This document shows, one piece after another, positions 58,545 through 64,000 of a stretch of 64,000 bases of DNA; positions within the stretch are counted from its first letter, which is position 1, and each line of letters starts with the position of its first letter. The stretch lies in assembly GCA_963795825.1 (NCBI GenBank), contig CAWCIW010000001.1, positions 248,001 to 312,000 on the forward strand, in the 5' to 3' direction. This DNA is from BOG-908 sp963795825 (lineage in GTDB: Bacteria > Pseudomonadota > Alphaproteobacteria > Acetobacterales > Acetobacteraceae). The position numbers were made by a program, and so were the translations under genes. The notes beneath the pieces were generated by a model. The model was not told the DNA's origin and did no database searches. It saw only the letters and a list, made by a program, of their open reading frames with translations.

Positions 58545-59480
58545 ATGAAGCGAGCCGCCCTAAGCGCCCTAACCCTCATCCTCCTAAGCATGGTGGTATT
58601 CGCCGCCGGCCAGCTCCTCCCCGGCGACGTCGGCCGCTCCATCCTCGGCCCCCTGGCCGACCCCCGAGCGGTCGCCGCCCTGAACCACCAGCTAGGCACC
58701 GACCAGCCACCCCTCCTCATGTACATCCGCTGGGTCGGCGGCCTGCTGCACGGCAGCGCCGGACAATCCTACGCCTACCGCAGCCCCGTCGCCCCGTTCA
58801 TCTGGCACGCGCTCGGCAAATCGCTCGCCCTCGCCGCAATCACGTCCGTCATCGTCATCCCCCTCTCGATCGGCGCCGGCATCGTGGCCGCGCTGAACCG
58901 CGGCCGCTGGCAGGATCGCGCCATCACGCTCGGCGGCCTGTCGCTGACCGTGGTGCCGGAATTCGTCTCCGGCATCCTGCTCATCCTGGTGTTCGGCGTG
59001 TGGCTGCGCTGGCTGCCGATCTCCGCCAACACGCGCGCCGGCACCGCCTGGCCGGAACAGCTCCGGCACCTCATCCTGCCGGCGCTGCCGCTGGTGCTCA
59101 TCCTGTTCGGCTACATCTCGCGCATCGCGCGCGCCGGCATGGTCGAAGCGCTCGACGCGGATTACACCCGCACCGCCCGGCTGAAGGGCCTTCCCAGCCG
59201 CACGGTGATCGTGCGCCACGTGCTGCGCAACGCGCTGCTGCCGACGATCACCGTCATCGCCAGCCAGACGAGCTACCTCTTGGGCGGCCTCGTGGTGGTG
59301 GAAACCCTGTTCCGCTACCAGGGCATCGGCAGCCTCATCCTCACGGCCGCGCGCGGCAAGGATTACCCGATGCTGGAGGCCGGCATCCTCACCGTAGGCG
59401 CGGCCTATATCGCCGCGGCGATTTTGGCAGACGTGCTGATCGCCGCATTGGACCCGCGCGCCAAGGCGGCCGCGCGTTGA
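58545..59480 (+). CDS. ABC transporter permease, DppB/OppB type
   Basis: 311 residues with six membrane segments. Starts MKRAALSALTLILLSMVVFAAGQLLPGD; the binding-protein-dependent inner membrane loop is FGYISRIARAGMVEALDADYTRTARLKGLPSRTVIVRHVLRNALLPTITV. First permease of the importer. Its TGA overlaps the TTG start of the second permease. Confidence 0.92.
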   Translation: MKRAALSALTLILLSMVVFAAGQLLPGDVGRSILGPLADPRAVAALNHQLGTDQPPLLMYIRWVGGLLHGSAGQSYAYRSPVAPFIWHALGKSLALAAITSVIVIPLSIGAGIVAALNRGRWQDRAITLGGLSLTVVPEFVSGILLILVFGVWLRWLPISANTRAGTAWPEQLRHLILPALPLVLILFGYISRIARAGMVEALDADYTRTARLKGLPSRTVIVRHVLRNALLPTITVIASQTSYLLGGLVVVETLFRYQGIGSLILTAARGKDYPMLEAGILTVGAAYIAAAILADVLIAALDPRAKAAAR

Positions 59481-60279
59481 GGCGGCTGTGGCGCCCCGGC
59501 TTCGTGGCAGGCCTCGCGATCGTCGGCTTCTGGGCGTTCTGCGCCCTCTTCGGCCCGTGGATCGAGCCGCACAGCCCGTATGCCGACGACCTGATGAACG
59601 CGCTCGCCCCGCCCTCGCCGCGCACTGGTTCGGCACCGACCAGATCGGGCGGGACATCCTCTCGCGCATCATCGCCGGCGCGCGGCCGATCCTGTCGGTG
59701 GCGCCGATTGCCACGCTGCTGGCCACGCTCTGCGGCACCACGCTCGGGCTGATCACCGGCTATGCGGGCGGCTGGGTGGATGCGCTGCTGAGCCGGCTCA
59801 TCGAGGTGATCCTGGCGCTGCCGCTGATCGTGGTGGCCCTGGTGGTGCTGGTAGCCCTCGGCCCGTCCTCGCTGAACGTGACGGTGGTGATCGCCCTGGT
59901 GTTCACGCCGATCATCGCGCGCACCGTGCGCAGCGCCGTGCTGGCCGAGTGCAAGCTGGATTATGTGCCGGCGGCCCAGCTCCGCTCGGAGCGCGCGCTG
60001 CACATCATGTTCGCCGAGATCCTGCCGAACATTCTGCCGCCTATACTCGTGGAGGTGACGGTGCGGCTGGGCTACGCGATCTTCACCGTGGCCTCGCTGA
60101 GTTTTCTGGGTTTCGGCATACAGCCGCCGTCGCCGGATTGGGGGCTGACCATCGCGGAGAATTACGGGCTGATCGTCGGCGGCTATGGCTGGACGGTGGG
60201 GTTCGCCGCGATCGCCACCGCGTCGCTGGTGGTGGGCGTGAACCTGGTGGCCGAGGGCCTGCAGGAGGCGCTGGAATGA
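59477..60279 (+). CDS. ABC transporter permease, DppC/OppC type (frameshifted here)
   Basis: About 267 residues. From TTG at 59477 the first frame reads RRLWRPGFVAGLAIVGFWAFCALFGPWIEPHSPYADDLMNALAPPS and breaks near 59613. The continuing frame gives AHWFGTDQIGRDILSRIIAGARP, the six-TM core and SLSFLGFGIQPPSPDWG to the stop. The length is 3n+2, consistent with one missing C in the CCCTCGCC stretch. With the lost base restored it is a normal DppC. Overlaps the ATPase gene by 4 bases. Confidence 0.88.
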
Positions 60280-62219
60280 CGCAGCCGGCGTTGCTTTTCG
60301 CCGATCTGTCGGTGGCCTACGGGCGCGTGCCTATCCTGCACGGCGTGTCGCTGGAGGTGGCAGCCGGCGCGTGCGTGGGGCTGGTGGGCGAGTCCGGCTG
60401 CGGCAAATCCACCGCCGCGTTCGCCGCCTTGCGCGCTTTGCCGCGAGGGGGGCGCATCACCGGCGGCGCCATCAGCATCGACGGCGCGGACGTGATGGCG
60501 CTCTCGGCCACCGGGCTGCGCCAGCTTTGGGCGAAACGCGTGTCGATGGTGTATCAGGACCCCAGCCGCGCGCTGAACCCCACGCTCACCGTGGGCGCGC
60601 AGCTTCGCGAGGCGTTCGCGGTGCTGGGCGCGGCCGACACCGGCGCGCGGGCCGAGGCGATGCTGGCGCGCGTGCAAATACCGTCGCCGGCGCGGGTGAT
60701 GGCGGCCTACCCGCACCAGCTTTCCGGCGGCATGCAGCAGCGCGTGGTGATCGCGATGGCGCTGGCGAAGAACCCGGCGCTGCTGGTGCTCGACGAGCCG
60801 ACCACCGGGCTGGATGCCACGGTGGAGGCCGAGATCCTGGACCTGGTGGGCGTGCTGCGGCGCGAGCAGGGCACCGCGATCCTGCTGATCAGCCACAATC
60901 TGCCGATGGTGGCGCGCATGTGCGACCGGATCGGCGTTTTGTACGCGGGCCGCCTGGTCGAGGAAGGGCCGGCCGACGCGGTGCTGCGCGCCCCGCGCCA
61001 TCCCTATACCGCGCGGCTGGTGGCGTGTTTGCCCGGCGCCGGCAGCCGCCACCAGGATGGCGCGCTGCAGACGATCCCCGGCCAATTACCGGCGCCCGGC
61101 GCGCCCGCTTTGCCTTGCGTGTTCGCGCCGCGCTGCGACCGCGCGGAGGCGATCTGCCGTGAGGTTCCGCCACCGCGCACGGAAGTGGATGGCCACATGG
61201 CGTATTGCCATTTCGCGCCGCCGTTTCCGCCCTCGCCCGAGGCGGCCGTGCCCGAACCGCCGCACGCCCAGGCTTTGCGCGACGTGCCGGCGCTGGAGGC
61301 GGTGCATCTCAGCAAGACCTACACCGGCGCGTCCGGCCCGGTGCGCGCGCTCAGCGACGTCAGTTTCCGCATCGCGGCCGGGCAGACGCTCGGCGTGGTG
61401 GGCGAATCCGGCAGCGGCAAAACCACGCTGGCGCGGCTGCTGCTCGGGCTGACCGCGCCCGATCCTGGCGGCGCGGTGCTGCTCGACGGTATCCGGCTCG
61501 CGCCCGGCCTGGCCGCCCGCGGCCCCGCGGAGCGCCAGGCGCTGCAGATCATCTTCCAGAACCCCGACAGCGCGCTCAACCGCGCCCATCGCGTCCGCTA
61601 CATACTGGGCCGTCCGCTGGCCAGGCTGGCGCGGCTGTCCGGCCGGGCGAAGGAGGCCGCGTTGCAGGCGCTGGCGGCGGGCGTGCGGCTCGGCCCCGCC
61701 CAACTCGCGATGCGGCCGCGTGCTCTGTCGGGCGGACTGAAACAGCGCGTGGCGATCGCCCGCGCGTTTGCCGGCCGGCCGCGCGTGGTGATCTGCGACG
61801 AGCCGACCTCCGCGCTCGACGTATCCGTGCAGGCGGCGATCCTGAATTTGCTGGTCCAGCTCCAATTGCGCGAGAGCGTGGCGTATTTGTTCATCACGCA
61901 CGATTTGGCGGTGGTGCGCTATCTCGCGGACCGTATCGCGGTGATGTATCTCGGCCATATGCTGGAGATCGGGCCGGCGGCCGAAGTGCTGGCCGGGCCG
62001 CATCATCCTTACACGGCGGCTCTGGTTTCGGCGGCTTCTGCCACGGACCGGGTGCGGCTGCGTGGGGAGATACCGGGGGCGGGCGCGGTTCTGGCGGGCT
62101 GTATTTTTCAGGCGAATTGTCCGCGCAAGATCGGGGTGGTTTGCGAGACGGTGGCGCCGGCTTTCGATCCGGGGGAGGCGCATCCGATACGGTGCCATAT
62201 TCCGCGTGGGGAGTTGTAG
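60276..62219 (+). CDS. fused dipeptide-type ABC transporter ATP-binding protein (DppD-DppF)
   Basis: 647 residues with two complete nucleotide-binding domains. First: GESGCGKST, LSGGMQQR, LLVLDEPTTGLD. Second: GESGSGKTT, LSGGLKQR, VVICDEPTSALD. Each is followed by the oligopeptide-transporter C-terminal domain with the cysteine motif (CVFAPRCDRAEAICR; GCIFQANCPRKIGVVC). The single chain replaces separate DppD and DppF. It powers the importer encoded just upstream. Confidence 0.93.
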   Translation: MTQPALLFADLSVAYGRVPILHGVSLEVAAGACVGLVGESGCGKSTAAFAALRALPRGGRITGGAISIDGADVMALSATGLRQLWAKRVSMVYQDPSRALNPTLTVGAQLREAFAVLGAADTGARAEAMLARVQIPSPARVMAAYPHQLSGGMQQRVVIAMALAKNPALLVLDEPTTGLDATVEAEILDLVGVLRREQGTAILLISHNLPMVARMCDRIGVLYAGRLVEEGPADAVLRAPRHPYTARLVACLPGAGSRHQDGALQTIPGQLPAPGAPALPCVFAPRCDRAEAICREVPPPRTEVDGHMAYCHFAPPFPPSPEAAVPEPPHAQALRDVPALEAVHLSKTYTGASGPVRALSDVSFRIAAGQTLGVVGESGSGKTTLARLLLGLTAPDPGGAVLLDGIRLAPGLAARGPAERQALQIIFQNPDSALNRAHRVRYILGRPLARLARLSGRAKEAALQALAAGVRLGPAQLAMRPRALSGGLKQRVAIARAFAGRPRVVICDEPTSALDVSVQAAILNLLVQLQLRESVAYLFITHDLAVVRYLADRIAVMYLGHMLEIGPAAEVLAGPHHPYTAALVSAASATDRVRLRGEIPGAGAVLAGCIFQANCPRKIGVVCETVAPAFDPGEAHPIRCHIPRGEL

Positions 62220-62275
62220 GGCGGGGGGTGCCGCTTTGGCTTGGGATTGGTGCCGTGGTCGACGGGCTTGTTTCA

Positions 62276-62312
62276 TCACCAAGGACGACAAGGCAGACAA
62301 GAACACCAAGGT
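62276..62312. repeat. CCTTGG-type short repeat (family 2), inverted
   Basis: CATCACCAAGGACGACAAGG then CAGACAAGAACACCAAGG, matching the reverse complement of the 12611-12657 unit. Confidence 0.55.
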
Positions 62313-62322
62313 TTTCGTGTGT

Positions 62323-62562
62323 AATACCAACTAGGGTTGATATTGACGCATTTAAGGTAGGCAAGAAAGCAGTCCTTTTTCGAGAAAAAGGACCAAAAAG
62401 CTTTTGCTGCGACGCCTGCACCGAGGCCTGCTCCCGTATTGCAAATCGATGCGGTTGCGATAATAGCCAAATCGTCGTGCAGGCGTCGCAGCAAAAGCTT
62501 TTTGCTTCTTTTTCTCGAAAAAGAAGGCCTTCCTTCCTTGCTGCCGATAAGTCAGTTCCAAT
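62323..62562. repeat. palindromic element 28, long copy with termini
   Basis: Left terminus AATACCAACTAGGGTTGATA, AGTCC-type left arm, core with GCGACGCCTGCACC/GTGCAGGCGTCGC, AAGAAGGCC-type right arm, then CTGCCGATAAGTCAGTTCCA. Second best-preserved full copy; the final TTGGTAT is eroded. Confidence 0.9.
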
Positions 62563-62817
62563 GTGGCTTGTAAAAAGCTTGAAAGTTTGGTCTCCGCGTT
62601 CTTCTATGCGATTATCTCTACGTCTTCGCGCACCAATATGTTGATCACCAGCGGTTTCGTTAACCAGCGGTGCCTGCTGTTGCGCCTGGTTGTAAACTGC
62701 GCTTGCGACAAGGGGCAGGCGCCTCGCGGCGCTGCAGTTTCCATTTCAGGTTAGGCTCGATACGCATTGCCACCATAAAGCATTGCCATTTCTGTAACTC
62801 TGCCTGAAGCGCCGCCT

Positions 62818-62856
62818 GCTCTTGGTGCTTTTATCTTCCTTCGTGTCCTTGGTGAT
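62818..62856. repeat. CCTTGG-type short repeat (family 2)
   Basis: GCTCTTGGTGCTTTTATCTT then CCTTCGTGTCCTTGGTGATG, parallel to the 12611 unit, just past the lipB stop. Confidence 0.55.
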
Positions 62857-62893
62857 GCGCCCGACCACCAGCAACACGCACGCCACAAGACCC

Positions 62894-63583
62894 TCACCCG
62901 AACACCCGCGCCCATTCCTCCCGAACCACAACCCGCGTTTCTGCCATCCCGACCCCAATCCCCAATGCGCGCAAGCTGGTAACCCCATGCGCGCGTATGC
63001 CGCACGGCACGATGCCGCCGAAATGATCCAGTTCCGGGCAGACGTTCAGCGACACCCCGTGCCAGCTCACCCAGCGGGTGATACGCACGCCGATCGCGCC
63101 GATTTTGGCTTCCGTGCCGGTGCGCGCGTCGGCCACCCATACGCCCACGCGGTCCGCCCGGCGTTCGCCCAACACCCCGAACCGCGCGAGCGTGCCGATC
63201 AACACGGACTCGAGCGCCGCCACATAGGCGTGCGTATCGCGCGGCGGCACGGCGCCATGCGGGCGCGTCAGGTCCAGCATAGCGTATGCCACGAGCTGTC
63301 CCGGCCCATGATACGTCCATTGGCCGCCGCGGCCGGCGCTGTGGGTCGGGAAGCGATCAGGATCGGCAAGATCGGCCGGCTTGGCCGAGGTGCCCGCGGT
63401 GTAGAGCGGGGGGTGCTCGAGCAGCCAGACCTGTTCCGGCGCCGTCCCGGCCCGGATCGCCGCGATACGGGCGCGCATGGCGGCAACGGCGTCCTCGTAC
63501 GGGACCAGATCCTCGGCCAATGTCCAGTCGAGTTCCAGGGAAGCGAGGTCTGTCGGAGCGGGGCCAGTTGAAGTGGGCATCAT
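62894..63583 (-). CDS. lipB: octanoyltransferase LipB
   Basis: 229 residues. LipB moves octanoyl groups from acyl carrier protein to lipoyl domains. Signatures: VWLLEHPPLYTAGTSAK, the RGGQWTYHGPGQLVAYAML block, AKIGAIGVRITRWVSWHGVSLNV with the catalytic lysine, and PCGIRAHGVTSL with the catalytic cysteine. Two adjacent ATGs (63583, 63580) can serve as start. lipA is not in the window. It is divergent from tRNA-Leu. Confidence 0.95.
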   Translation of the reverse strand: MMPTSTGPAPTDLASLELDWTLAEDLVPYEDAVAAMRARIAAIRAGTAPEQVWLLEHPPLYTAGTSAKPADLADPDRFPTHSAGRGGQWTYHGPGQLVAYAMLDLTRPHGAVPPRDTHAYVAALESVLIGTLARFGVLGERRADRVGVWVADARTGTEAKIGAIGVRITRWVSWHGVSLNVCPELDHFGGIVPCGIRAHGVTSLRALGIGVGMAETRVVVREEWARVFG

Positions 63584-63608
63584 CCTACGCTATAGCCCGC
63601 GCCGGCCA

Positions 63609-63694
63609 GCGGCCGTGGCGAAATGGTAGACGCGCAAGCTTGAGGTGCTTGTGGGGGAAACCCTGTGGAAGTTCGAGTCTTCTCGGCCGCACCA
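63609..63694 (+). tRNA. tRNA-Leu (anticodon GAG)
   Basis: The acceptor stem GCGGCCG pairs with CGGCCGC and is followed by an encoded ACCA. The anticodon arm is CAAGC-TTGAGGT-GCTTG, giving anticodon GAG for CUC/CUU leucine. A long variable arm (GTGGGGGAAACCCTGTGG) marks a class II tRNA, and the T-loop TTCGAGT is present. Its 3' end abuts half repeat 29. Confidence 0.93.
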
Positions 63695-63780
63695 GCCCCT
63701 GTCGGGTAAATTACGAAGAAACCCCGACAGGGAGCAAAAGTCTTTTGCTTCTTTTCTTCAGAAAAGAAGGCCTCCCTTAC
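63695..63780. repeat. half palindromic element 29 downstream of tRNA-Leu
   Basis: CCCTGTCGGG and CCCCGACAGGG form a stem around a 14-base loop. GAGCAAAAGTCTTTTGC and the arm TTCTTTTCTTCAGAAAAGAAGGCC follow. The first stem could serve as tRNA terminator. Confidence 0.8.
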
Positions 63781-63784
63781 GCCG

Positions 63785-64000
63785 TCACATCCGTCCGTGT
63801 TCATCCCGCTCAGCCACCCGCTCCGTAGGCCCGTTGACGCTCAACGAGTCGTCCAGGTTCTCCTCCAGCCCCGCCACCTTATCGACATCCGTGCCCTTCT
63901 CGATATTCGTCACGGGCTCGCCGACATTTTCGGCACCCTGCCGCGTGCCGCCCGGGATATGCTTGGCCTGGCCGGGCGCCACGTGATTGCCGGTGTTCTG
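63785..64000 (-). CDS. small hydrophilic hypothetical protein, 5' end outside window
   Basis: At least 71 residues, reading ...NTGNHVAPGQAKHIPGGTRQG, GEPVTNIEKGTDVDK, LEENLDDSLSVNGPTERVAERDEHGRM. Highly polar with no membrane segment and probably disordered. A GTG at 63982 is an internal candidate start, but the frame is open to the window edge. I recognise no family. Confidence 0.5.
   Translation of the reverse strand, partial: QNTGNHVAPGQAKHIPGGTRQGAENVGEPVTNIEKGTDVDKVAGLEENLDDSLSVNGPTERVAERDEHGRM

Larger units (their letters stand above)
62220..62893. other. gene-free stretch between the ABC operon and lipB
   Basis: No supported gene. It holds a family-2 CCTTGG stretch (62276-62312), the long repeat 28, a lower-GC segment (62565-62760) that may contain a decayed coding fragment, and another CCTTGG stretch (62818-62856). 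Confidence 0.5.

Noticed and set aside
30644..60279. Programmed ribosomal frameshifting as explanation for the frame breaks
   Set aside because: The break sites share no slippery motif or common direction, and the genes are unrelated. Sequence error or ordinary mutation is simpler.
44719..62219. Hydrogen cyanide synthase (hcnABC) locus
   Set aside because: The flavoprotein pair resembles HcnBC, but no HcnA-like small ferredoxin subunit is present. The Rieske and sarcosine oxidase context fits amino-compound catabolism better.
62563..62754. Short plus-strand frame after element 28
   Set aside because: No ribosome binding site, no conserved pattern, and it begins in the repeat terminus.
1158..63780. 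Recurring protein-like strings such as KKAVLFREKGPKSF or AKAFWSFFSKKD in many frames
   Set aside because: They are translations of the palindromic elements, which are open in several frames. They occur in both strands at every copy and are not a protein family, apart from the few cases where a real gene start or stop falls in an element.
1158..63780. CRISPR array
   Set aside because: The repeats are dispersed kilobases apart, palindromic and variable in length. There are no regular spacers and no cas genes.
1158..63780. All elements as rho-independent terminators
   Set aside because: The hairpins have A/T-rich stems without a consistent T-run after a GC stem, and several copies lie within operons. 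Termination at some copies is possible but not shown.
1..64000. Prophage, integrative element or insertion sequence
   Set aside because: No integrase, transposase, capsid or conjugation genes were seen. Only the non-coding repeat families suggest mobility.

Overview
The window is high-GC DNA, mostly G/C at third codon positions, with frequent GTG/TTG starts and tightly overlapping genes. The gene content (ArgH, LipB, Lgt/MidA/PgeF order, UbiK, ClpS, NodT-type efflux lipoprotein, sarcosine oxidase soxBDAG, glycerate 2-kinase) points to an alphaproteobacterium. Acetobacteraceae/Rhodospirillales-like is my best guess from gene content, not from a search. No phage genes, transposase, rRNA or CRISPR array were seen.

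Layout. 0-12.3 kb: 3' part of an ATP-dependent DNA ligase, small conserved proteins, an SDR, clpS, an asparaginase, csaA, gpt, a Bcr/CflA-type exporter, a Tat-exported flavin amine oxidase paired with a cytochrome c, a PRC-barrel protein, and a cytochrome b561 + YedY-like molybdoenzyme pair. 12.3-20 kb: patatin phospholipase, an OmpA-type porin, GtrA + GT2 polyprenol-sugar genes, and a NodT outer-membrane efflux lipoprotein divergent from a TetR regulator. 20-30.5 kb: two EAL-domain proteins around an APC permease, glycerate kinase, a PQQ-type beta-propeller, and a DUF642-like secreted protein. 30.6-36.9 kb: dnaN, argH (with an odd lipoprotein tail), a TlpA-like protein, a CBS protein, a glycosyltransferase and ubiK. 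37-44.4 kb: hldD-lgt, an inserted block (acyltransferase, GlxA regulator, SnoaL protein), then midA-pgeF-lipoprotein. 44.7-62.2 kb: a catabolic island. It holds a Rieske GbcA-like demethylase, a PLP gamma-lyase-family enzyme, two flavoproteins, soxBDAG, an NCS1 permease and a dipeptide-type ABC importer. Together these suggest uptake and oxidative N-demethylation of a betaine-like compound. The window closes with lipB, tRNA-Leu(GAG) and the end of a small hypothetical gene.

The most striking feature is a family of about 29 palindromic intergenic elements, roughly one per 2.2 kb. A full copy is 160-240 bp. It has two hairpin arms built on AGTCCTTTTT/AAAAAGGACT or GGCCTTCTTTTT/AAAAAGAAGGCC stems. 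The arms are complementary to each other, enclose a variable core, and in the longest copies lie inside ATACCAA...TTGGTAT termini. Both hairpin arms and the arm-to-arm pairing show compensatory changes. Copies sit directly after stop codons, sometimes inside operons, and in several places supply coding sequence: stop codons, C-terminal tails, and the N-region of a cytochrome c signal peptide.

A second theme is single-base frame breaks in otherwise well-conserved genes (eight candidates, including dnaN). Because an essential clamp gene is hit, I read most of them as residual sequence errors rather than real pseudogenes. They are annotated as frameshifted CDSs.
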